A stretch of DNA of 64,000 nucleotides from Nonomuraea solani (lineage in GTDB: Bacteria > Actinomycetota > Actinomycetes > Streptosporangiales > Streptosporangiaceae), in assembly GCF_900108335.1 (NCBI RefSeq), contig NZ_FNVT01000006.1, positions 124,001 through 188,000 on the forward strand, written 5' to 3'. This document shows positions 27,122 through 36,461 of the stretch, piece by piece. The first letter of the stretch is position 1. Every line of letters begins with the position of its first letter. The notes under the pieces were generated by a model, which worked only from the letters and a program-made list of their open reading frames with translations, searched no databases and was not told the DNA's origin. A program made the position numbers and the translations under genes.

Positions 27122-27245
27122 TACGGCAGCCCGCCCACGTCACCAGAACGTAAAAGGCCGCAGTGCGCCTGTGCCGCCCGGCATTGCGATCAGTCGCCGG
27201 ACAACAATCCGTCCAGCCCTCGGCGTACGGGTCACTGCAGGAAAA

Positions 27246-28310
27246 TCAGTCGAGCGCGTGATCCCCCGGCGCCGCGAGAACCCGCCGGTACACCTCCTCG
27301 TACGCCGCCGCCATCGTCTCCAGGCTGAAGTGCCGCTCGACGTGCTCCCGGCAGGCGGCCGGATCGAGCCGTCCGGCGGCCTCGATCGCGGCGGGCAGCT
27401 CCGCCGCCGTCTCGACGACGAAACCCGTGCGGCCGTCCACGACGATCTCCGGCACCGCGCCCCGGCCGAGCGCGACGACGGGCGTTCCGCAGGCCATCGC
27501 CTCGATCATGACCATGCCGAACGGCTCCTCCCATTGGATGGGGAAGACGAGGCAGCGGGCGGCGGCGAGCAGTTCGCGCTTGAGCGCGGCGTCGGCCTCG
27601 CCGACGTACGTGGCCTCGGAGCCGAGCCTGGGCCGGACGTACTCCTCGAAGCAGGCGTGTTCCGGCGGCTCGGACAGCTTGCCGGCCAGCATGATGTGGC
27701 GGCCGGCGTCACGGGCGGCGTCGATGGCCAGGTGGGGGCCCTTGTCGGGGCTGAACCTGCCGAGCCAGAGCACCCAGTCCTCCTTGTCCTCGCGGAAGGG
27801 GAAGGTGCCGACGTTCAGCGCGTTGTGGACGGTGGCGACCCAGTTCAGGTCGGGCGCCCGGTTCCGCTGCGCGTCCGAGATCGCCACCAGGGAGATGCCC
27901 TCGCCCAGCTCGCGGTAGCAGGCGCCGAGCTCGCCGTGCGAGGCGGCGTGGCAGGTGACGACGGTCGGCGCGCCGCGCCCCGCCGCCGTCAGCGGACCGG
28001 CCAGCGAGTGGTCGTGCACGATGTCGGCGTCCAGGTCGGCGAGCAGGTTCAGGGAGCGGGCGGCGTGCAGGAGGTCCGGCAGCGGGTCGCCGATCCGGCC
28101 GGAGGGCGGGTTCGGGTAGGTGCACAGGAACTTCGCCGGCAACGTCGTACGGCCCGCGCCGATCAGCGTCACCTCGTGTCCCAGCTCGGCCAGCCCGCTG
28201 ACCAGGCAGGCGACCATCTCCTCGATGCCGCCGTAGCCCCGGGGCGGGACGTCCAGCCAGGGCGGCGCGATCATGGCGATGTGCAGCGGCCGGCCGCTCG
28301 CGGGGATCAC
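27246..28310 (-). CDS. glycosyltransferase family 4 protein
   Basis: A 354-residue GT-B retaining glycosyltransferase. The N-terminal domain begins LHIAMIAPPWLDVPPRGYGGIEEMVACLVSGLAELGHEVTLIG. The C-terminal donor-binding domain has WLGRFSPDKGPHLAIDAA and the family E-x7-E motif in EEPFGMVMIEAMACGTPVVAL, followed by GAVPEIVVDGRTGFVV. The start is GTG 28310, sharing a 4-bp GTGA overlap with the upstream debranching-enzyme gene, so both are made from one message. That link suggests a role in an alpha-glucan or glucosyl compound, but donor and acceptor are not determinable. Confidence 0.9.
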   Translation of the reverse strand: MIPASGRPLHIAMIAPPWLDVPPRGYGGIEEMVACLVSGLAELGHEVTLIGAGRTTLPAKFLCTYPNPPSGRIGDPLPDLLHAARSLNLLADLDADIVHDHSLAGPLTAAGRGAPTVVTCHAASHGELGACYRELGEGISLVAISDAQRNRAPDLNWVATVHNALNVGTFPFREDKEDWVLWLGRFSPDKGPHLAIDAARDAGRHIMLAGKLSEPPEHACFEEYVRPRLGSEATYVGEADAALKRELLAAARCLVFPIQWEEPFGMVMIEAMACGTPVVALGRGAVPEIVVDGRTGFVVETAAELPAAIEAAGRLDPAACREHVERHFSLETMAAAYEEVYRRVLAAPGDHALD

Positions 28311-30466
28311 GACGCCGCCAGTCCGTCGGTACGGTCGCTGACCCCGCTGCACGGCGGGCGCGGTTCGGTATGCAACTCGATCCCCTCCGGCAGGCACGAC
28401 ACCACGGGTGTCCGGCCGTCGTCGCGGACGCGGACGCTCACCCGGCCACCCGCTATGGGCAGATTGTCGATCTCCAGGTCGCCGAACCCGGGCGGCAGGG
28501 CCGGGACGAGCCAGAGCTTCCCGTACGGCACCCAGGGATCCAGCCGCAGCAGCGTGCGCATCAGGTGGATGGGCGCGGCGGCCGCCCACGCCTGCGGCGA
28601 GCAGGAGGTCGGATACGGGATGGGCTGCGCGAACTCGCTCCGGTCGAAGCCGCAGAACAGCTCGGGCAGCCGCCCGCAGAACGCCCGCCCGGCGTCCAGC
28701 AGCGCGGTCGCGACCCGCTGGGACTCCTCGACGAAGCCGTACCTCATCAGCCCGGCGGCCACGATGGCGTTGTCGTGCGGCCACACCGAGCCGTTGTGGT
28801 AGCTCATCGGGTTGTACGCCCCCATCGACGAGGCCAGCGTGCGCACCCCGAACCCGGTGAACATCTCCGGCGACATCAGGCACGCCGCCACCTGGTCCGC
28901 CCTGTCCTCCTCGATGATGCCGCTCCACAGGCAGTGGCCCATGTTGGAGCCGAGACCGTCGATCGGCCGGCCCTCACCGTCCAGGCCCATGGCGTAGTAG
29001 CCGTGCTCGGGCAGCCAGAAACGTTCGTTGAACGCCTGTCTCAGCTCGTGGGCCCGATGGACGCAGCGCCGCTCGGTCTCGTCGTCCTCCCGCTCGTGGG
29101 CCAGGTGGGCGCGGGCGAGGTAGGCGGCGTAGGCGTACCCCTGGGCCTCGGCCAGGGCGATGGGGGCGCGGGCGATGGTGCCGTCGCGGAAGGTGACGCC
29201 GTCGTGGGAGTCCTTCCAGCCCTGGTTGGCCAGGCCGCGGTCGGTCTTGCGCCGGTACCACAGGAAGCCGTCGTGGCCGCCGTACTCGTCGATCCAGTTC
29301 AGCGCGGCGTCGGCGTGCGGCAGCAGCTCCTCGACGGCCTTGGCGTGCAGGCCCCATTGGCGCAGCTCGCCGAGGAGCATGACGAACAGCGGGGTCGCGT
29401 CGACCGAGCCGTAGTAGGCCTCGCGGCGGTACGGGGAGTCGCCCTGGATGCCGAAGCGCACCTCGTGCATGATCTTGCCCGGCTCCTCCTCGGAGAGGGG
29501 ATCGACCTTGACGCCCTGCAGCCGGGCGAGCCGGAACAGCGTGCCGAGCGCCAGCGACTGGTCGAGGGGCAGCGCCATCCAGGAGGTCAGCAGGGAGTCG
29601 CGGCCGAACAGCGTCATGAACCAGGGCGCGCCGGCCGCGATGGCCGGGGGCTCGTCCGGATGGCCGGGGTCGAAGAGCCGCAGGCTGCCCAGGTCCTCGC
29701 GGGAGCGGCGCATGATCTCCACGAGGCCGGGGTTCGAGCTGCGCACCTCCGGGCTGTCGCGGGTCCACGCGGCCAGGCGGCGGGCGGGCCCGGCGTGCTC
29801 GACGGAGTGGTCGGCGGGGAACCAGGCGGCGCTCTCCACGCCCTCGATGATCGGGTTGACCACGAGCGTCGTACGCCATTCGTCACGCGGCGGGATCACC
29901 AGCGAGAAGCAGAGCAGCCCCGGCGTGGCCTCCACGGGCGTCCCCGGCGGCTCGACCTGGACCCTGGCGCCCCGGGCCCGGCAGGCCGAGAACACCTCCA
30001 GCCCCGACTCGCACGGCCGGATCTCCACGTCGGCGGCCGGATGGACCCGCTCGCCCTTCACCTCGAACAGGTCGGCCAGATCGGCCGCCACGTGCACGGC
30101 CACCACGCAGCCGACCGGTTCCTGCGACATGTTGCGCAGCAGCAGGTCCTCGCGCAGGCCGCCGCCCACGTAGCGATCCCGTACGACCAGCAGCGTGCTC
30201 TCCGCCGCGCCGGGCCGCGGCCGGCCCCTGCCCACGAACGTGGCCTGGTACGGGGCGGTCGAGATCGTCTGCACCGGCTCCACCGGATGACCGTCCACCC
30301 GCAGCACCCACCGCGACAGCAGCCGGGTGTCGGCGTGGTAGACGCCGAGCGCGCCGCCGGGCACGATGTCGCCGTCGCGGCGGGACAGGCAGAACGAGCC
30401 GCCTTCCACCAGCGTGACCGTGTCCCCCAGCGCCTCCGGTTGCCCCTCGAACGTCCAGTCGCTCAT
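28307..30466 (-). CDS. amylo-alpha-1,6-glucosidase / glycogen debranching domain protein
   Basis: A 719-residue protein with an N-terminal glycogen-debranching N-terminal domain (about residues 10-200: GDTVTLVEGGSFCLSRRDGDI, GVYHADTRLLSRW) and a C-terminal (alpha/alpha)6 barrel (about 270-690) like GH15/GH63-type debranchers. Motifs include PWFMTLFGRDSLLTSWMALP, DATPLFVMLLGEL, GLANQGWKDSHDGVTFRDG, YNPMSYHNGSVWPHDNAIVAAG and PTSCSPQAWAAAAPI. Its exact substrate (glycogen, trehalose-like or another glucoside) is uncertain. The start ATG 30466 follows AAGGGGGC. It is coupled to the downstream GT4 gene and divergent from a small membrane-protein gene. Confidence 0.88.
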   Translation of the reverse strand: MSDWTFEGQPEALGDTVTLVEGGSFCLSRRDGDIVPGGALGVYHADTRLLSRWVLRVDGHPVEPVQTISTAPYQATFVGRGRPRPGAAESTLLVVRDRYVGGGLREDLLLRNMSQEPVGCVVAVHVAADLADLFEVKGERVHPAADVEIRPCESGLEVFSACRARGARVQVEPPGTPVEATPGLLCFSLVIPPRDEWRTTLVVNPIIEGVESAAWFPADHSVEHAGPARRLAAWTRDSPEVRSSNPGLVEIMRRSREDLGSLRLFDPGHPDEPPAIAAGAPWFMTLFGRDSLLTSWMALPLDQSLALGTLFRLARLQGVKVDPLSEEEPGKIMHEVRFGIQGDSPYRREAYYGSVDATPLFVMLLGELRQWGLHAKAVEELLPHADAALNWIDEYGGHDGFLWYRRKTDRGLANQGWKDSHDGVTFRDGTIARAPIALAEAQGYAYAAYLARAHLAHEREDDETERRCVHRAHELRQAFNERFWLPEHGYYAMGLDGEGRPIDGLGSNMGHCLWSGIIEEDRADQVAACLMSPEMFTGFGVRTLASSMGAYNPMSYHNGSVWPHDNAIVAAGLMRYGFVEESQRVATALLDAGRAFCGRLPELFCGFDRSEFAQPIPYPTSCSPQAWAAAAPIHLMRTLLRLDPWVPYGKLWLVPALPPGFGDLEIDNLPIAGGRVSVRVRDDGRTPVVSCLPEGIELHTEPRPPCSGVSDRTDGLAAS

Positions 30467-30601
30467 GACCGCCCCCTTGCTGCTCCCCATCCCCTACATG
30501 CCCCTCGTCCGGACACAAAACGTATAACGCTCATAACGGACCGTGTATGGTGGCCGCTCCTGCCGCGGTGGACTACAACTGGTGGTGAGGAGGGGGACGC
30601 C

Positions 30602-30769
30602 ATGCCCGTCGTCATCGGAGTCGCATCCGCCGTCGTGGTCATCGTGCTGGTCGGCACCCTCGCGAGCGCGGTGGGGAATCTGGGCGAGGTCGAGATCGCC
30701 GTCGTCGTGCTGCTCGGGCTGATCGCCGGGGTCATGGCGGGCGTCTGGGAGGTCCGCCGCAAGCGGTGA
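30602..30769 (+). CDS. small two-helix membrane protein, unknown function
   Basis: A 55-residue protein made of two hydrophobic helices (about residues 3-24 and 30-48) joined by a short loop with one acidic patch (NLGEVEIA), and ending in a basic tail EVRRKR. The ATG at 30602 has an unusually strong SD sequence (GAGGAGGGGGA) 5 nt upstream, which is the main support that it is real. It matches no family I recognise. It lies between the divergent debranching-enzyme gene and an SDR gene 42 bp downstream that has its own SD sequence. Confidence 0.7.
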   Translation: MPVVIGVASAVVVIVLVGTLASAVGNLGEVEIAVVVLLGLIAGVMAGVWEVRRKR

Positions 30770-30811
30770 TCGCGGTATGTTCGTCCAGGTACTTCGTTTG
30801 GAAGAGGTGAC

Positions 30812-31591
<780 letters not shown>

Positions 31592-32629
31592 GTGCGCGTC
31601 CAAGCCCTCGTCGTCGCCGGGCCCGGCGACATGGCGGTCGAAACCCGGCAGGCCGGGAGCCCCTCGTCCGGCGAGGCCGTGGTTCAGGTCGTCTATGGCG
31701 GGATCTGCGGCTCCGACCTGCACTACTGGCGGGACGGGCGGGTGGGCGAGTCGGTTCTGCGCTCACCCATGGTGCTGGGTCATGAGGTGGTCGGCGTCGT
31801 CGCCGAGCAGGCCGCCGACGGTTCGGGGCCGCCGGTGGGCGCCCGGGTCGCCGTGCATCCGGCGCGGGTGTGCGGTCACTGCGCGTACTGCCTGCGGGGC
31901 GAGCAGAACCTCTGCGCGGACCTGCGCTATCTGGGGAGCGCCGCCCGGACGCCGCACACCGACGGTGGGTTCGCCGAGCGGCTCGTCGTCCCCGCGCACC
32001 GTCTCGTCCCGATCCCCGAGGGGCTCGACCTGAGGACGGCCGCGCTCGCCGAGCCCGCCTCGATCGCGCTGCACGGTCTGCGGCGTGTGCGCCAGATCGG
32101 CCGCCGCGTCGAGGGCGCCGACGTGCTCGTCGTCGGCGCCGGCCCGATCGGGCTGCTCAGCACCGCCCTCGCCCGCATCGCCGGAGCGGCCACGGTCACG
32201 GCGACCGACCTGTTCGACGAGCCCCTGCGGCTGGCATTGGAGGTGGGGGCGACACACGTCGTCCGGGCGGATGGAGACATGCCCGCCACCGACATCGCCA
32301 TCGAGTCCTCCGGCTCGGCCGCCGGGACGGCCACCGCGCTCACGGCGCTGCGCCACGGCGGCACCCTCGTCAGCGTGGGGCACCTGCCGCCCGACGGCGT
32401 CACCGCGCCGCTGCACCTCGCGGTCACCAGGGAGCTGACCCTGGCCGGGTCGAGCCGCTTCTACCACGAGATGCCGGAGGCCTTGTCGATCATGAACGAC
32501 GAGCCCGGCCGGTTCTCGCCGATCATCACGTCCGTCTTCGGGCTCGACGCCGCGTCGTCGGCCTTCCGCCAGGTGGCCGACGCCCGGGGCTCCAGCAAGG
32601 TCCTCCTGTCGTTCGCTCCGGAGGATTGA
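31592..32629 (+). CDS. idnD: L-idonate 5-dehydrogenase, zinc alcohol dehydrogenase family
   Basis: A 345-residue medium-chain dehydrogenase. The catalytic zinc ligands are Cys39 in GGICGSDLHYW and His64-Glu65 in LGHEVVG. The structural zinc site has four cysteines at 94, 97, 100 and 108 (CGHCAYCLRGEQNLC). GAGPIGLL is the nucleotide motif. The YWRDGRVGESVLRSPMVLGHE block is characteristic of idonate/sorbitol-type enzymes. It begins on the base after the idnO stop, so the two form an operon. The idonate assignment rests on pairing with idnO and resemblance; another polyol or aldonate is possible. Confidence 0.83.
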   Translation: MRVQALVVAGPGDMAVETRQAGSPSSGEAVVQVVYGGICGSDLHYWRDGRVGESVLRSPMVLGHEVVGVVAEQAADGSGPPVGARVAVHPARVCGHCAYCLRGEQNLCADLRYLGSAARTPHTDGGFAERLVVPAHRLVPIPEGLDLRTAALAEPASIALHGLRRVRQIGRRVEGADVLVVGAGPIGLLSTALARIAGAATVTATDLFDEPLRLALEVGATHVVRADGDMPATDIAIESSGSAAGTATALTALRHGGTLVSVGHLPPDGVTAPLHLAVTRELTLAGSSRFYHEMPEALSIMNDEPGRFSPIITSVFGLDAASSAFRQVADARGSSKVLLSFAPED

Positions 32630-32634
32630 CAGGC

Positions 32635-34365
32635 TCACGCGTGCGGCGGCTGGTCGCCGAGGCGGCGCTGGAGGTCGGCGATCTGCTGCTGCAGGTCGGC
32701 CACCTGGGGCGCGTTGCCGTCCGGCGAGGGCGAGAACTGCCCGTAACGGACGGCCCGGGTCTGCTCCGGACTGGGGTTGGGGTGGCCGTTGTGCGCGTAA
32801 GGGGCGGCGTAGCCGTTCTGGCCGTACACCGGGGGTGAGGCTTGGCCCACCGGGAGTCGCTGCCACGCGGGCGGCGGCACCGCGCCGTGCGCGTACCGGC
32901 CGCCGGGCTGGGGCGCGGCGAACGGCGAGTCCGGACGGGAACGCCGCCGCCGGCGCCTGCGCAGCACCTTGGCCAGGACGAAGAGGATCACGAGAGCGAC
33001 CAGCACCCCGGCCCCGGCCAGCACCCACACCCAGACCGAGCTCGGCGACTCGTCCTTGCCCGCCGAGATCGCCTGCTGGGAGTCGCTGATGAACTTGGCG
33101 ACGTACGGGTGGTTCGGGAACAGCGCCTGCACCTCGCGGAACTTCGGCAGCGCGACCGCGTAGTGGTGCCGGAAGTAGTCGTTGAGCGCCTCGTTGTACC
33201 GGGTGGTCGTGACGGCCTGCGCGGGCTTGATGTTCTTCTCGCCCAGCTTCTCCTTCACGATGCTCACCGGCAGCACGAAGCTCTCGCTCTCCGAGGCCTC
33301 ACCGCCCTCGCTCACCGTGCCGGCGATCAGCATGCCGACGACCTTGCCGTCCTTGCCGAACACCGGCCCGCCGGAGTTGCCGTGGTAGGAGGGCGCCTGG
33401 GTCTGGATGTACGGGACGCCGGTCTGGGTGGTGCGCTTGGCGTTGTACGGCCCCTCGGTCAGCGCCGGCTCCAGCTTCGACTCCAGGCTGAAGAACGGCG
33501 TGTTCGTGACCAGGCCGGGGAAGCCGCTGATGTAGAGCGTGTCACCGGTACGCACGTCGCCGTCGTCCCCCAGCGGCACCGTCGGCAGGTTCTGCTGCCC
33601 GTTGACCTTGAGCAGCGCGAAGTCCTTGCCCGGATAGCTCTCGCCCACCGACACCAGCTCGGCCGGAACCGGTTTGGCCGTCTTGTCCACGCCACCGCCC
33701 GGCAGGCTCTGCACCACGGACAGGCTCTGCCGCAGGTTGCGGATCTGCATGTGTGCGCTGTTGAACGTGACGTAGATCTGCTGGGCCAGCTTGACGATCT
33801 CCTCGTCGGCCTCGATGCCCCGCAGACCGCTGATGATCTCCTTGGCGTCCTGCTCGTTGAACTTGGCCAGCGCCTGCCGCGCGAACAACTTGCTGAGCTC
33901 GCTCTCCCCAACCTGGACGCAGTGCGCCCCGGTGACCATGTACCCGTCAGGGGTGACCCACCAGCCGGTGCACAGGCCGCCGACCTGGGCCTCGACCTTG
34001 CGCTCCGGGGTGGTCGTGGTGAGGTAGGTGTCCACGTCGGCGGCGATCCGCTGGAACAGCCACTTGGCGATGCTGCGCTCGTCCGAGGAGATCCTGCCCT
34101 CCGTCACGGCGACGGTGGCCTGCTCGACGAGCTGGTTGAAGGTGGCCTGGTTGATCGTGCTCGTCGGTACGGCGACCGTACCGGTGTAGGTCAGGCTGGT
34201 CAGCTGGACCGCGGGCTGGCTGCGCGCGGCCAGCCACGTGCCGACGGGCACCTCGGGCCGCTCATCGGGCGCGGCCGCCGCCGGTGCCGCGGGCAGCGCG
34301 ACCGCCATGACGGTGGCCGCTGCCGCGGCGCTCTTGTACAACCTTTTTCTGAAATTACCGCTCAC
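32635..34365 (-). CDS. membrane-anchored trypsin-like serine protease
   Basis: A 576-residue exported protease. A signal peptide covers residues 1-32. The S1-type domain has His148 in TGAHC, Asp248 in GKDFALLK and Ser331 in YHGNSGGP. A helical insert (about 155-215) separates His and Asp. A TPR-like segment (YNEALNDYFRHHYAVALPKFREVQALFPNHPYV) leads to a transmembrane helix (444-466) and an arginine-rich stop-transfer run. The cytoplasmic tail is proline/tyrosine-rich and ends in a short coiled coil (ADLQQQIADLQRRLG). The tail suggests contact with cytoplasmic partners. GTG 34365 lies one base after the DUF2264 stop, so the genes may be co-translated. Confidence 0.88.
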   Translation of the reverse strand: MSGNFRKRLYKSAAAAATVMAVALPAAPAAAAPDERPEVPVGTWLAARSQPAVQLTSLTYTGTVAVPTSTINQATFNQLVEQATVAVTEGRISSDERSIAKWLFQRIAADVDTYLTTTTPERKVEAQVGGLCTGWWVTPDGYMVTGAHCVQVGESELSKLFARQALAKFNEQDAKEIISGLRGIEADEEIVKLAQQIYVTFNSAHMQIRNLRQSLSVVQSLPGGGVDKTAKPVPAELVSVGESYPGKDFALLKVNGQQNLPTVPLGDDGDVRTGDTLYISGFPGLVTNTPFFSLESKLEPALTEGPYNAKRTTQTGVPYIQTQAPSYHGNSGGPVFGKDGKVVGMLIAGTVSEGGEASESESFVLPVSIVKEKLGEKNIKPAQAVTTTRYNEALNDYFRHHYAVALPKFREVQALFPNHPYVAKFISDSQQAISAGKDESPSSVWVWVLAGAGVLVALVILFVLAKVLRRRRRRRSRPDSPFAAPQPGGRYAHGAVPPPAWQRLPVGQASPPVYGQNGYAAPYAHNGHPNPSPEQTRAVRYGQFSPSPDGNAPQVADLQQQIADLQRRLGDQPPHA

Positions 34366-34366
34366 A

Positions 34367-36310
34367 TCAGGAAATGGTCGGGGAGCGCTCTTGTTGACGG
34401 CTTGGAGCCGACTGGGAGCAGGTGGGTACGGCCCCCAGTCTGACCGTCGCCGTCCCGCCGCCCGGCCAGGTCACGGTGACCAGCTCTTCCTCGACGCGTA
34501 CGGCCGGCGCGGGCGGTTCCCGGTCACCGGCGAGCCACACCAGGCTGACGTAGACCGCCGTGCCGCCGGGATGCACGCCGGTGACGTACGGCGTGGCCGA
34601 ATGCGGCCCGAAGGCGTTGGCGCCCTCCGCCGTCGCCAGGCCCGCGCCCGTGTAACCGTGCAGGGCGCGCACGGCACTGGTCAGCCCGTCCGCCCGCCTG
34701 ACCAGCGCCGGCGCGGCCTCCTCACGCGCATCGAGCGGCGCGGTCGCGGAGGGTACCGGCTCGCCCTCTTCGCGTGCGCCGAGCGGGACGGGGGCGGCCA
34801 GGGCGTGGCCGCCGTCTCGTACCTGGTGGCCGGCGGGGGCCGTGACCTGGTGGATGCGGATCTCGGCCGCTCCCTCGACCACCGAGGCCGTCACCACGCG
34901 GACGGGGCCGTCCTGGTAGGCCGAGGCGGCGAAGCGGTCCGACACGGTCAGAGGCTCGATGCGGCGACGGGCCGAGGCCGTGCCGTCGGGGGCGATGACG
35001 GCGAGGTGGTTGTCCACGCCGGGTGCCTGGTCGCCCAGCTCGGGACCCGTGTGGGTGGTGTAGGCGAACTTGAGGTAGTGCGGGTCGGGGACGCCGTTCG
35101 GGTCCTGGACGCGGTCGCGGTCGCTGCCGTGGTTGACGAGCCGGACGATGCCGTCCGCGCGGGTGCCGTGCAGCAGCCAGCCCGGCGCGGGCATGGCGAG
35201 CGTCTGGTCGGCCAGGTCGATGGGCGCCGCCTCCTCCGGGTCCGTCCAGGCCGGGTGGTCGGGCGGCAGCAGCAGGCCGAGGAACGCCTTGCTGGCCCAG
35301 TACGGCGACGCCGGGCCCGAATAGTCCTGCGCGATGGGCAGGAAGGCGTCGTGCCAGCCGAGGGTGAGCAGGCCGCGCTCGTCGGGTGCGCCACGTTCGG
35401 TGAAGTGCCGGAGTGCGCCGCTCGCGATGCGGCGGGTGCGGCCGGGCGGCAGCGGCGAGGCGCCGGTCAGCGCGCCCAGCCAGAGCGGCGCCACCGTCGC
35501 GTACCGGTAGGTCAGTGAGCGTCCCTGGTGCAGCGGCCCGCCGTCGGCGGCGAAGAAGTGCTGGTACCGCTCCAGGAAACGGCGCAGCCGCGCCGCGTAG
35601 AGCTCCTGCCTGGCGGTGTCGCCGGACATCCTGGCCCAGAGCGACGGGTAGAGGTGCAGCGCCCAGCCGCAGTAGTAGTCGAAGTTCTTGCCCTTGCCGT
35701 CGGAGTACCAGCCGTCCCCGGCGTACCACTCCTCGATCCGCTCCAGCCCGCCGGTGATCTCCCCCGGTTCGTACGGCCCGCCCACCCCGGCCAGGAACTG
35801 CTCGACGACCACCCGGAACAGCACCCAGTTGTTGTCCGGCGTGCGCCGCCCGACGAACCCGGCCAGCCAGTCCACCACCCGCTCCCGCTCGCCGGCGGAC
35901 AGCCGGTCGAACAGCCACGGCCGGGTCTCGTGCAGCGCCAGCGCCACCGACGCCGCCTCGACCAGTTGTTGTGACATGTCGGTCAGCGCCGGCCACGCGT
36001 ACGGATGCGCCGGATCGGTGCCCGCGACCAGGCCGGCGGCGTACCGCTCCAGCAGCTCCGGAGCCACCTGCCCGCGTGCCCCCGCGATCCGGAAGGCGGC
36101 GAGCAGGAACGTGCGCGCGAACCCCTCCAGCCCATCGCTCACCGGCCCCGACCTGCTCGCCCTGCCGGGCAGCCGGAACTGGGCGAACCCGTCGGTCGCG
36201 TACGGCACCACGGCGTCCAGCAGCCGATCCGCCACCGCCTCCCAATGCGCCCGGGTGTAACCGGTGTGACCGGACAGTCGTGCGTCGGACCGTGGGAGAT
36301 GGAGAGACAT
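34367..36310 (-). CDS. DUF2264 domain-containing protein
   Basis: A 647-residue protein matching DUF2264, a family whose function is not established but which often sits in polysaccharide-degradation loci. The N-terminal two-thirds look like an (alpha/alpha)6 barrel (FARTFLLAAFRIAG, YAWPALTDMSQQLVEAASVALAL, DNNWVLFRVVVEQFL, GWYSDGKGKNFDYYCGWALHLYP, WHDAFLPIAQDYSGPASPYWASKAFLGLLLPPDHPAW). The C-terminal third is beta-rich, resembling GH88/GH105-like or lyase architectures. There is no signal peptide. It diverges from a LacI regulator, and two GTAAGCG-type operators lie in the gap, so induction by a sugar is likely. Confidence 0.85.
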   Translation of the reverse strand: MSLHLPRSDARLSGHTGYTRAHWEAVADRLLDAVVPYATDGFAQFRLPGRASRSGPVSDGLEGFARTFLLAAFRIAGARGQVAPELLERYAAGLVAGTDPAHPYAWPALTDMSQQLVEAASVALALHETRPWLFDRLSAGERERVVDWLAGFVGRRTPDNNWVLFRVVVEQFLAGVGGPYEPGEITGGLERIEEWYAGDGWYSDGKGKNFDYYCGWALHLYPSLWARMSGDTARQELYAARLRRFLERYQHFFAADGGPLHQGRSLTYRYATVAPLWLGALTGASPLPPGRTRRIASGALRHFTERGAPDERGLLTLGWHDAFLPIAQDYSGPASPYWASKAFLGLLLPPDHPAWTDPEEAAPIDLADQTLAMPAPGWLLHGTRADGIVRLVNHGSDRDRVQDPNGVPDPHYLKFAYTTHTGPELGDQAPGVDNHLAVIAPDGTASARRRIEPLTVSDRFAASAYQDGPVRVVTASVVEGAAEIRIHQVTAPAGHQVRDGGHALAAPVPLGAREEGEPVPSATAPLDAREEAAPALVRRADGLTSAVRALHGYTGAGLATAEGANAFGPHSATPYVTGVHPGGTAVYVSLVWLAGDREPPAPAVRVEEELVTVTWPGGGTATVRLGAVPTCSQSAPSRQQERSPTIS

Positions 36311-36335
36311 GACACCGGATCTTAGGACATCGATA

Positions 36336-36439
36336 GTAAGCGTTTTAAGTCAGGAGCCGGATTACCGGCCGTAAAGGGCTCCCGTCGGGGATTTGACACC
36401 ATGACAGCCGGGCGGAAACATCGTATGTAAGCGGTTTAC
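36336..36439. promoter_or_regulatory. two LacI-type operator sites between DUF2264 and lacI genes
   Basis: GTAAGCGTTTTAA (36336-36348) and GTAAGCGGTTTAC (36427-36439) match LacI-family operators (GTAA/TTAC arms around a central CG). Their centres are 91 bp apart. One lies just before each divergent gene, so repression with looping is possible. Confidence 0.72.
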
Positions 36440-36461
36440 CAAAGTGTTTCATGGAGGCGGG

